From: Capitulum mitella
Lineage: Eukaryota; Arthropoda; Thecostraca; Pollicipedomorpha; Pollicipedidae
Length of the DNA: 64,000 bases
NCBI GenBank assembly: GCA_030062745.1
Contig: CP099839.1
Location: 21,089,324-21,153,323 of the forward strand
Reading direction: 5' to 3'
The notes under the pieces were generated by a model. The model was not told the DNA's origin. It made no database searches and worked only from the letters and a program-made list of their open reading frames with translations. Both the position numbers and the translations under genes were made by a program. Positions 35,923 to 45,615 of this stretch are shown piece by piece; position 1 is the stretch's first letter, and each line of letters begins with the position of its first letter.

Positions 35923-36114
35923 GCGGCTACTGGCCGCTCCGCAAATGGGTCAGCTTTTCCAAGTTCACCTAGATTCTCGGCGCGTGTGACAGTGCCGAAA
36001 TTAGAGTCTATGTTTTCTCCCCGTCAAAATGTCTTCGATATGTGCCGCTGCAGGCCACGCTGCCATTCGCATGGCGACGCCTGAACAGTTGTTCCCCTGC
36101 GTCTGCTGAGGTTC

Positions 36115-36640
36115 TGGTGTTCTGAATAGAGCTGAGGATTCGGATTCACAGGATTCGAATATATTCGAGTAGATTTGAATCTTGCAAATCCTCGAATCCT
36201 GAAAACGGGGATTCGAACCCTGAAAATCAGTATTCGAATCCTAAAAACCACAATCGAATCCTGAAATCCGTCATTTAATTATGCAAGTAAATGCACTGGA
36301 ATATGCTCTAGCCTCAAATTGCTTCAAATAAACTAAATGTAACACGTATATGTCGGTACTGACATCTACACATACTGATACCAACCTCCCCCTCCATTTT
36401 TTGGACTAGTGAGAAGACGCCACTGGCAGAAGCGTTGAGAACAGTCAGCCAGAAACCAATGAAGCCGGTTTAAAAGTGACGTCAAAAATTTACACGACGC
36501 TCAAAATTTCAAAACTTCGAGGCAAAGATGCCAGTTTCTTCGGATCCATTTAATCTCGAATCCAAATCCGAATCCGAATGCACCCAGCCTAGGATTCGAA
36601 TCCCAAAATGCATGCGAATCCTCAGCTCTAGGTCTGACCC
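36115..36640. repeat. GATTCGAATCC-rich repeat pair
   Basis: Two blocks (36,115-36,265 and 36,540-36,632) of ATTCGAATCCTGA words flank about 280 bp of AT-rich sequence. The words are related to the other GATTC-rich elements. No coding content. Confidence 0.6.
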
Positions 36641-36644
36641 TTTG

Positions 36645-36815
36645 TTTTGAGCAATGCGGTTCTCTGCCGTAATACTTCGGCCCTGTGTCGCGTTATTCCA
36701 GTCCTATGCTGTGATGCCCCGGTCCTCTGTTGCGATATTCTGGCCCTCGGTCGTGGTGTTTTGGCCCTCTGTCGGGGTGTTCCGGTCCTCTGTCGCGCTG
36801 TTTCGGTCTTCCGTT
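36645..36815. repeat. 21-bp minisatellite
   Basis: About eight imperfect copies of a CGGTCCTCTGTTGCGATATTC-like unit. The 21-bp period keeps the minus frame open and gives a heptad repeat of the type ATEDRN/QRTGTPR, which is a repeat artefact unless expression is shown. Confidence 0.8.
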
Positions 36816-37939
36816 GCCGGCCCGCGGTGACCTGGTCGCCGGCTGCCGGAAGCTGTGAGCCGTCGCCGTGATGATGGCGGTCGATGTCCGGCCTTGTACC
36901 GTTTCCGTGTCGCCCGGTGCAGCCGCCGCTCGGCCACAAAGGCCCTCCCGGTAAACGGGCCGTTACAGTCGGAGGCATGACCCGACGCCGCGCTGGCAGC
37001 GGAACTATAAAGCCACCGGTAGATTCGTAAACTGGTTTGATGTCAAAAAAATGCACCACGGATGCCTGCCTTTGACGAAGTACGGGACCTTTTTAAGCTG
37101 TTGGTTCTTTTTGGCTCGGCGACGGAAAAACATCGCAGCACGTATGTGGCTCAAAAAGTCACATGGTTCTGCTCACTTGACACTAAGTGGCTGGACACCA
37201 TCCAGTCTCCTAAAGCATGCGCAGCTTATTGCTGGCTGACGTGAAATCCCTGCTCTCCGAATTCCGCATCGTGAGATGACGCCCCGTTCATCGGCAAAGA
37301 ACACCGTTCTGAGTAGGAGGCGCTGGCTGTGTTGCCGCTCAGACAGAGCGGCGAACGGACCGCCTGCTTTTGTCTGGCCCGTTACCGTTCGGACAGTGTG
37401 GCGGCCATCCACTGAGATCGCTTCCTGCAGTGCTGCAGCCACCGCATACCGGGCCGAACCCACTCAGGCTTTTCGGGGCGCGACGTGATGTCTTTTTACC
37501 GGCGCTGCGTTTCGACCCGGATCCAGGCGCTGAAGATTGCCGGGTTGGTGGTCCAGTATCCCTGCCGTTTCCGGTTCTCGTCGGTGTCACAAGACAAATC
37601 GAGCCGTATCAGCTGGCCCATGTCATCTGCTTGAGTCACCAACCTGTGTTAGCAGGGGCGTGCAGGTTTTAGTGACGGTCAAAGGCATTCAACGTCCCGA
37701 ATCAGATCTGGATCAGATTATTTACACCTACAGGGCATACGTTTCTGATGTCTGCTGCACTGTCTGTTGCATTGCCATTCAGGAGGCATAAACCGGCCTG
37801 ACATCATTAAAAAGGCTTCATATTATGTCCATCTTGCCGCATGACCCTCATGCCACGAGGGATTCTTCATGGCAATTCGGCACTGGGCGGCGGGAGCATC
37901 CGCGGTGTAAAAACTTGACATTGCCGCGATTCACCTTTC

Positions 37940-39131
37940 GGGGGGGGGGCCCCCCCCGGGTTTTTTTCTTGCCAATTTCGGGCTTTTTGACGCAGCTTCA
38001 CGAAACTTGGTCACTTTTCCTAGCTATTCCTTCTACGCGCCGTGACAAAATTTCGAAATTCTATTTTGCTCAGGGGCGGAGCCAGGCAACGTTTTTGGGA
38101 GGCACCTCAGGTCATTTTTGGCCATGTTGAGGGTAAAAGGAAAATGTCTGCCAAAAACAGAGTTTTTAAGATAGAACTTCAAACTTTATATGAATATATA
38201 GCTAAATAGTTGGGCAATGTGCATGTGTAATTTTGTTTATCTGAGGTCACTTTACAAGGTCAGGTCAAGGTCAAAAGTCAAAATTTGTTTTTTCGTAATA
38301 ATTTCGGCGCCGTTTTTTCAAATGCCAAACCCGGAATATATATGACGTAGAAAGATGCCCTCTACTTGTGTAACAAGTTTCAGCTTGATATCAGGTCAGG
38401 TCACGGAGCTATGACCTAAAATGTCAGTGCACGTACCCTATATCGCAAAAGCCAAAAAATGATTTTTTTGGAATAGAGTGAATTTCATCGATTAAAAACG
38501 TTTGCAGATAATAATGAATGCACACGACATCATTCCAGGTGACCCCAAGGTCACTGGAGGTCATTTAAGGTCAAAGGTCACAAGTTGATCTGAGAAACGT
38601 GTGACCATGACAGTTCCCCCTTTTTTTATGTCCCTGGCACCGCCTATGCTAACATTATACAAACATTGTAATGCGATTTGTACTTCTTTAGCATAACATG
38701 ACTAGCAGAAGCTAAAAAAGTGTTTTGGCCTCTTTTGTTCATTCCGTTATTGGAAAACTAATCCCCCTATTTTTGAAACCCTGTGAACGCCCATGAATTT
38801 TCTCAAAATTTCAAATTTGCATACCCATGGTAAAAGCCCTATCTATAATCTCTCGATTGATGCCAGTTTCATCGAAATCGGTCCATAAACAACGGAGTTA
38901 TAAGAAGTCAAAAAGTACCCCCCATTTTGACATTTTTGCCCCCCTGTATCCACAAATTTCAAAATTTTGAAAATTTATTTTTATAAAAATGTAGTTCACG
39001 TCACGGCAAATCGATTGCCGTTTGTTGCGATGAAATCGGATAAGTAGTTCTCGAGATCTCAGGGGGGGGCCGAATCCACCCCCCCTGCCGGGAATCGGCC
39101 ATACCGTCTAGCCCTCCGGGAATAGGGTTAA
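37940..39131. mobile_element. TTAA-type element, copy A2 (left end lost)
   Basis: Nearly collinear and roughly 90% or more identical by eye to 2,965-4,155, with the same right end CCGGGAATAGGG-TTAA (TTAA at 39,128-39,131) and the same AGGTCA cluster (38,548-38,580). The left inverted repeat and TTAA are absent; similarity starts in a run of G followed by C at about 37,940. The 36.82-37.94 kb interval before it is partly GC-rich without a supported gene. Confidence 0.88.
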
Positions 39132-39599
39132 CGGCCAAAAAGAAGACAACTTAAACGGCACATACTGCACAAAAAGCATGGCATAAGTGTGGTTTCGTTG
39201 CATGAGGTCACAATAAGGTGTGCCTGCATTGAAAACAAGGCGCATGTTTCAAAAAGTTAAACCAGGTTAGCATGGGTTAAACGGGATTAGACCTATTCCC
39301 TCGCAGGTAAGCTTCTTACGAAATATTAATGCTTCCAAAACACGAATCACTACAGATAAACAATGAGCCGCTGTAAAAGCATGTTCAGTTGCGGTCCTGA
39401 AAGTTTAGTGTAAAACACGACCTGACCCTACAGTGATCGTCAGAAAGAATTCCCAAGTCAGAGTACATAAAAAGTAACAATGCGTTTACTTAAAAAAGAA
39501 GGTTTACCGAGTTGTATGAATTATGCAAGTGGTACGATCACCAAGCAGGCTAGATCCTGCAACAAATTAGCATTGTTACAACCGGCTGAACAGATCAGC

Positions 39600-39779
39600 A
39601 GAGAGGGTGTAACACCTGTTCCAGCCAGCGCGCGAGACGTTTGTTCCTCGCTATCGCAGACGTTCCCTGGCGAGCCCCAGGACGGAGCCGGGCTCCCCGG
39701 CCACGACGTGCAGACTAGCCGAGCCTGCAGCCTGCTGGAACTGGGACAGGGGCCGGTCGGCACGTGTTATCGCGGCTAA
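39600..39779 (+). CDS. Weak candidate terminal exon
   Basis: A GC-biased stretch encodes SREGVTPVPASARDVCSSL and ends …GPVGTCYRG at a stop (39,777-39,779); an AATAAA lies at 40,092-40,097. The presumed acceptor (GAACAGATCAG) has no good pyrimidine tract, and no family is recognised. It may be chance. Confidence 0.15.
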   Translation, partial: REGVTPVPASARDVCSSLSQTFPGEPQDGAGLPGHDVQTSRACSLLELGQGPVGTCYRG

Positions 39780-40154
39780 TCTGGCCACAGACCGGTGCTG
39801 AAAAACTTGTCTCCGGCCTCTGAGGTCGGTCCTGGCCAGCTACCTCGGCCTCCGCACATGACATGCAGCCTAACTAGCAGAGCCTCTTGTGGCGACCCCT
39901 GAAAAAGATGCCACTTACTTTTGTGACAGCTGGCGAGCAGGTGCCCCAGAGCATGTACATTCGTAGACGTGGTGGTCATGTTTTCTGTTAAGTTTGCTGT
40001 GCAGCACTGCGTGCCGCGGCCATTGCTCCTTCACTCTAAGGGTGCATAAACGCGGACGCGTCCCGACCTCTTCTTGTGTGAATATTGTATGAATAAATAT
40101 TCAGTAAAGAATATGACGACCCCGACTTACGTCACTCAATCCGTCACTGACTTA

Positions 40155-40485
40155 CAGACAGCGGCCGTCCCTGTCAATGTTCCACAGTAAGGGGCCGTCC
40201 CTGACAGTGTCCCACAGCGAGGTGCCGTCCCTGTCATGGCCCCACAATGAGGGACTGTCTCTCAGTGTTCCACAGGGAGGGGTTGTACCTGTCATTGTCC
40301 CACAGTGAGGGGGTGTCCCTGGCAATGCCCGACAGTGAAGGGCCGTCCCTGCCAGTATCCCACGATGAAGGGCCGTCCCTGTCAGTTCCCGACAGTGAAG
40401 ACCGTCCCTGTCAGTGTCCGACAGTGAAGGGCCGTCCCTGTCAGTTCCCGACAGCGAGAGGAAGTTCCTGTCGGTGTCCGACAGA
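40155..40485. repeat. 30-bp minisatellite
   Basis: About ten copies of a GGGCCGTCCCTGTCAGTGTC-type unit ending CCACAGTGA. The period of 30 keeps one plus frame open, with a SEGPSLSVPD-like decapeptide, until one copy loses bases near 40,399. Each copy also ends in a pyrimidine-rich CCCACAG, acceptor-like, but no exon follows. Confidence 0.85.
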
Positions 40486-40744
40486 GCCTGTGTTGGTGTT
40501 TCTGTCCAGCGTTGGGCAGCGACAGAGGCCGTCTCTGTGCCGGCCCAGTCCAGTCTGTGTCGGCCTGGCCCGGTGCCGTCACGGCCCAGCCAGCCAGCCG
40601 TGACGGCCTGTGGGGTGAGTGTCCCCGCGCACGGTCCGCTACACTTAGTGAGCCATATGGCGGGTAGCCGGCGGCCGGACGCCGCGGACGACTTGGATCA
40701 CTGATCTCCGCCCAGGCTCCGGTCTGTCGCGGACCACGGCCGCG

Positions 40745-41640
40745 GCACACAGGCCGACCAGTCGCACAGACTGAACAACCACACGGACTGAACAGCCGCA
40801 CAGACTGAACAGTCACGCAGACTGAACAGCCGCACAGACTGAACAGCCGCACAGACTGACCAGTCACACTTTCTGAACAGTCACACAGGCCGACCAGTCT
40901 CACAGACTGAACAGCCACACAGACTGAACAGTCACACAGACTGAACAGCCGCACAGATTGACCAGTCACACTTACTGAACAGTCACACAGGCCGACCAGT
41001 CGCACAGACTGAACAGCCACACAGACTGAACAGCCACACAGATTGAACAGCCGCACGGACTGAACAGTCACGCAGACTGAACAGTCACGCAGACTGAACA
41101 GCCGCACAGATTGAACAGTCACACAGACCGACCAATTACACTTACTGAACAGTTACTCAGATTGAATAGTCACACAGACTGAACAGACACACAGACTGGA
41201 CGGTCGCACAGACTGACCAGTTGCACTTACTGAACAGCCACACCGACTGAAGAGGTACACAGGCTGGCACGTCACACACACTAACCAGTCACACAGGCCG
41301 ACCAGTCACACAGATTAATCAGTCACACGGATTGAACAGTCGCACACACAAACAGGCCGACCAGTCACACAGACTGACCAATCACACAGGTTGACACGTC
41401 ACATTGACTGCACAGTCACACGGACTGAACAGTCACACAGACTGACCATTCGCACAGAACGACCATTCACACAGACTGATCAGTCACACAGGCTGATCAG
41501 CCATACAGGCCGACCAATCGCACGGACTGATCAGTCGCGTAGACTGAACAGTCACACAAACTGATCGGACGCAGAGAATGATCAGCCACACAGATTGGCC
41601 AGCCACACAGACTGACCAGTCACATGGACTGATTAAGCAA
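40745..41640. repeat. 17-bp minisatellite (about 50 copies)
   Basis: A long array of CTGAACAGTCACACAGA-type units with variants CTGACCAGTCACACAGG and CCGCACAGA. Divergence grows from left to right. The 246-codon minus frame across it is a repeat artefact. Confidence 0.95.
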
Positions 41641-42004
41641 ACAGACCAGACCAAACATGTACTGTCCACATATACGGTCTCCATTGTGTTCTAAACATTC
41701 AGAATATCCAACACGGCCAGTTAAGACCATTAACCACATCTGACATTCGAAAAGGTTCTCAGGCGTCATGTAACGATGAAGAAGATTTACAGGCATTTTA
41801 GGATCAGGCAATGACGTGTTCTTGAATATGCAAGATGTTAACTTATACGAAACGTTGTCAAACTCCTCACCATGCTTTTGAAAATGACCACAAACCTCTG
41901 CGACCAGGCGTGAAAAAAATTTAGGATACGCTTCGGAATAAGAGGAAGTGAACATAACTCGGCTAGTCAAATTGTCCTTCTGTTCCTTCACGTCATTCCG
42001 GAGC
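41620..42004 (-). CDS. Unassigned exon-like ORF on the minus strand
   Basis: A 120-odd codon open frame has a natural-looking composition (SEAYPKFFSRLVAEVCGHFQ, LHRYMTPENLFECQMWLMVL) and ordinary codon usage, unlike the repeat-derived frames nearby. On the minus strand it is preceded by a pyrimidine tract and CCGTAG|CTCCGG, with the TAG forming a stop in the same frame, as expected at an acceptor. The frame ends at a stop inside the edge of the 17-bp array. I do not recognise a family; it could be a terminal exon or transposon-derived. Confidence 0.3.
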
Positions 42005-42229
42005 TACGGAGCCATACGGAAAAAATGTCGAGTGAAGATGAGTTTCTTTCCTTCTTATGGCCAAGGCTAAGGAAGGGAATTCTGTAGAACACTGCTCTGA
42101 ATGTTTATTATGGAAACACTGTACCCCAAGTGCCGACGGGTGCGCTCTTACCTGGACCATTAAATCCCGGCCAGGTCTTCCTGCGTGGGCCTGCCCGCCG
42201 GGGCGACCTACTCTCTACTCTCTCCTCAG

Positions 42230-42345
42230 CGGATCACCGCTTGTTGGACGGCCAGGGCCGCGATTACAACACGCGCTGTCTGCGTCCCGGGGCGCGGAGA
42301 ACTGTGCCGCGCAAGCGCCACGCGCCCCGCTGCGCCGGCCCCTGA
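42230..42345 (+). CDS. Candidate alternative terminal exon
   Basis: A strong acceptor (CTACTCTCTACTCTCTCCTCAG) precedes a GC-biased frame reading DHRLLDGQGRDYNTRCLRPG and ending RHAPRCAGP-stop (42,343-42,345). It needs an upstream phase 1 exon; donors 1 and 2 of the PTB first exon are phase 1, so the join …DRTSS-A-DHRLL is in frame. No close AATAAA is seen, which weakens a terminal-exon reading, and a 28-bp repeat follows. Confidence 0.35.
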
Positions 42346-42376
42346 GAGCGGAGCCGTCCCGACACTGCCCTGGCCG

Positions 42377-42517
42377 GCCGTGTCGGGGTCACCGCCGTCC
42401 GTCAGCCGTGTCAAGGTCACCGCCGTCCTTCGGCCGTGTCAGGGTCACCGCCGTCCGTCGGCCGTGTCAGGGTCACCGCCGTCCGTCGGCCGTGACAGGT
42501 TCACCGCCGTCTGTCGC
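42377..42517. repeat. 28-bp minisatellite, five copies
   Basis: Unit CCGTGTCAGGGTCACCGCCG followed by TCCGTCGG. Five consecutive copies lie just upstream of the exon-like ORF at 42,586. Each contains GGTCA. Confidence 0.9.
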
Positions 42518-42585
42518 CGTCCGTCGGCCGGCGGTGACACTGGCACGACGGCGGCGGTGACACTGACACGGTGACTCGTCCCGTT

Positions 42586-42666
42586 ATGGAGCGCGTGCCA
42601 CTGGCTGTGTTGACACCCGATTTCGTGGTCCATGAGGGGCTGCACATCACCTCTCTGACCAGACCG
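42586..42666 (+). CDS. Candidate alternative first exon (27 codons)
   Basis: ATG with G at -3 and +4 opens a frame reading MERVPLAVLTPDFVVHEGLH and ending TSLTRP, followed directly by a good donor, CCG|GTAAGA. It ends in phase 0. The exon-like block at 56,797 starts in phase 0, and joining through 60,697-60,815 and 61,064-62,505 gives an open 600-residue product. The preceding 400 bp is CpG-rich and could be an internal promoter. Coding status is inferred from frame, codon bias and donor only. Confidence 0.35.
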
Positions 42667-43557
42667 GTAAGATGTGGCGCAACGCGCGAGTCTCGGCCGT
42701 GTGCCGACCGCGGCCGTTGGCCAACTGGACAGGCCGCGGCCAGTCACACAAAGCCGGCCAGGCGGTCCGCCTGACGGGAGTCGTTCAGCCTGACTCCCTG
42801 CAAACCTGCATGGTGAACCGACTATTGTGCCGACCGCCCGAAAGACGGCCCTGTTCTTTGTTTAACGAGTGCGTGGGCTGCGCTGCACCGCCCGTTGGCT
42901 GGTGGCGATGCTGACTTTCTGTTCTCCGGGCTAGCAACGCATGCTTTCTCTCGTACCTTGTGGTGAAAAAGTTTTTTGTTGCTGCTTTCGAGGGACTATA
43001 CTCGTTTTTAGCTCTTTCGACCCCTGTATCCAACCACAGTTAACATCGTATCTATCTATCTGTCATAGCCTGCCACTCGCACGGCATCCTCCGTCGGCGG
43101 CAACTCAGCCCTCAACATTCAGCCGCTTAAAGCCTGCGTGGGACGACCTTCGTGGTTGCGGTTGCGTTGGCCTTCGTGTTGAACACCGCTTGAGAGCTAT
43201 TGGGCTGCACCACTGTGCAACATTGAAGTCCCCGAGTAACTATGGTCATAACTGGCAGGCAATTTCGCCTCCAGAAGTCTCCGCTGCCTGTATTTAAAAA
43301 GAGAGCCGCACATGCCATCTCGCTGGACACCTGGGGCTCTGAGCACCGGGCTCGTTAAATGGAACTGCAGCGCGTTTCGACAAGGTCAGCAGACCTTGTA
43401 CCATTTTCAGCCGGAGCGAGATGGATGGCTCAATGCCCGTCACCGGGTGGGCGTCGGACGCGATGGAATCGCCAGTGCCGTCCCTTGGCTGGTCCTAGGT
43501 GTCTCGACTACGTAAGATTTCATATCTGTTATGACACAATCATTTGCATTACATATA

Positions 43558-43560
<3 letters not shown>

Positions 43561-43616
<56 letters not shown>

Positions 43617-43707
43617 GGACATATACCACAGAAATGATATGTATTAAAAAACTGACAAATATAGACGCAAATATATATATATATATATATAAGGTATATA
43701 TAAGGCG

Positions 43708-43773
<66 letters not shown>

Positions 43774-43821
43774 GTAAGTCTCGTTTCAAAGAATCCGTCA
43801 CAATACTAAGGTGTAAACTTG

Positions 43822-43871
<50 letters not shown>

Positions 43872-43991
43872 TGTTTACATACTAGTATTGTGACGGATTC
43901 TTTGAAACGAGACTTACCTCGTCAGAATTATATGCATGACCCACGGCGTCCTAATTCTTGGATGCAGCGCCACGTTTATGTGCTATTACTT

Positions 43992-44081
<90 letters not shown>

Positions 44082-44095
44082 CTCTCTCTCTCCAT
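43561..44095. repeat. Cluster of AT and CT microsatellites with inverted repeat
   Basis: (AT)n at 43,561-43,590, (AG)n at 43,591-43,617, (AT)n at about 43,672-43,691, 43,712-43,770 and 43,826-43,868, and (CT)n at 43,997-44,092. The central part holds a long hairpin (43,771-43,920). Open frames of Tyr-Ile or Ser-Leu repeats are artefacts. The 42.67-43.55 kb interval before it shows no supported gene. Confidence 0.95.
43771..43920. repeat. 38-bp perfect inverted repeat around an AT loop
   Basis: 43,771-43,808 and 43,883-43,920 are exact reverse complements (arm starts GAGGTAAGTCTCGTTTC). Beyond 38 bp the arms continue as an imperfect match (GGTGTAAACTTGC versus GTATGTAAACATGC) into the (AT)n loop. 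Confidence 0.93.
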
Positions 44096-44399
44096 AGGCA
44101 AAATACGCTTATGCTACTCCTTGATACCGAACGACCAGAAGGCCTTTGCTGAATATTGCGCCGGGCGAACCAGCCTTCGAGTCCGAGGGGTGCATTGTAC
44201 CGGCGCGAACAATGCGGGCCTTAGCCGGCCTTATTGCTATGCAGCACGTTCACCTGCCAGCACCACGCCGACGAAACGAGCGCTCATTGTCACAGGCTGC
44301 TTGGGGCGCTATGCGGGAAACACGCCGTCACAGCGTCACCAGGAATTGGCGCTGGGTCGCTGCTGAACCACTAGATCGCAGTCGGCACGCAGCGGCGTC

Positions 44400-45110
44400 T
44401 GGTGCGTGAACTGCCGGCGGGACACCACCTGGAGCGCATCCGCCGTTAGTGCCGCCGTCTCCCTCGCCGGCTGCCGGCCCGCCACGCCCGAGCCCGAGCC
44501 GACGCTGGAGAATGGCACTGCCCGTCCGCTTGTGGCCGGGGCGCCAATTTGGCGACGTTTGCGGCGGCGAGGCCAGGCCGGGTCGGAGCCGGCGTGCCGA
44601 TTTTCTGCAGCTTTGCTCCGTCGTCCCGGAGGGAAACGTCTCGGCCAGACTGCTGGCGGCATAACCCGACGCGCGAGACAGTTCAGAGAGCGGTAGAGAG
44701 CGGCGCCATGGCAGGCTTCCGGGGAGACGCACTGATCGGCGGCGGCCGGGCCCGGGCCGGCTCGCGGCGGTCGGGGAGAGCGTGATCGTCGGGTGTCATC
44801 GTGACGCGTTCTCCACGTCTGGCGGCGTCCGAGGCGGCCGCCGTCCCGGCAGCGCCGCGGCGAGACGGTGACGCGGGGGAGGGGAGGGGCGGCCGGCCGG
44901 TCCCGTTACGGCCGCGCCGCCGGCCCGGCCAGATGACGGCACCGTGCAGCCGGCCGGCCTGCACGGCCCGCGGCTGGAAGAGCGCGCCCGGTGACGTGGC
45001 CGGGTCGCGGCGGCTGGCGCGGCGCTGCCCCGGCGCGACGACGGCCAGCACAGACGGCGGGGCCCGACCGAATGCTACGGCTTCCAAGCATGGCACAGCG
45101 TATCGTCACG
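44400..45110. other. CpG-rich island, no assigned gene
   Basis: An extremely GC- and CpG-rich 700 bp with overlapping open frames on both strands (96 codons plus, 134-137 codons minus). A short ATG frame at 44,708 has a good context (GGCGCCATGG) but stops after 26 codons. No splice pair stands out. It may be an internal promoter of the large gene or an unrecognised exon. Confidence 0.4.
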
Positions 45111-45414
45111 TGTCACCGGAAGCCACGTTAGAAGCGCGGCAGTGTGTCGCCGGACGCAGCTGGGAAGTACGATGGAAGCGCGACATGGCGTATCGCTGTG
45201 TGAGACTGCGGGTGCGTTTGGAGGTTGGTGTAAGGCAGTGCTGCTCCGAGCGACGGCGCCAGAAATTAGTGACGTCATCGTAGTCCAAAGAGGAATCCAG
45301 CGGACGACCAGGTCTTTAAATTCCTTAGGACCAAGCTGCAGGCTGGATCTGAGACAGAGGCCACTGCAGAGCATACGATTGTTGCTGACCGATTCTGGGC
45401 AGCCCGTATCGTTG

Positions 45415-45615
45415 TTCGGCTGAGTTTGCCTGCTGTGTACCGCTGCTGGCTCAGCTTGCCTGCTGTGCACCGCTGTTGCCTTAGCCTGCCTACAGCATGC
45501 CGCTGTCCGCTCAGCTGGCCCACCGAATGTAGCTTTTGGCTCAGTTGGCTTGCCGGTGTACCGCTGCCGGCTCAGCTGGCCTGCTGCGTGCAGCTGTTCA
45601 GCTAGGCTTCCTGTC
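45415..45615. repeat. 30-bp minisatellite (GCTCAGCTGGCCTGCTG type)
   Basis: Six to seven copies of a unit containing GGCTCAGCTGGCCTGCTG and GTACCGCTGCCG. The minus frame reads as an AVHSRQAEPA-like decapeptide repeat. From 45.62 to 48.95 kb I find GC-rich patches (46.06-46.36) and several 60-140 codon frames, but none with support. Confidence 0.85.

Noticed and set aside
40382-41122. 246-codon minus-strand ORF (SVRLFSLCDC-type repeats)
   Set aside because: Generated by the 17-bp minisatellite (51 bp = 17 residues); no start context or domain.
43440-44152. Tyr-Ile, Ser-Leu and similar repeat ORFs
   Set aside because: Translations of AT, AG and CT microsatellites.
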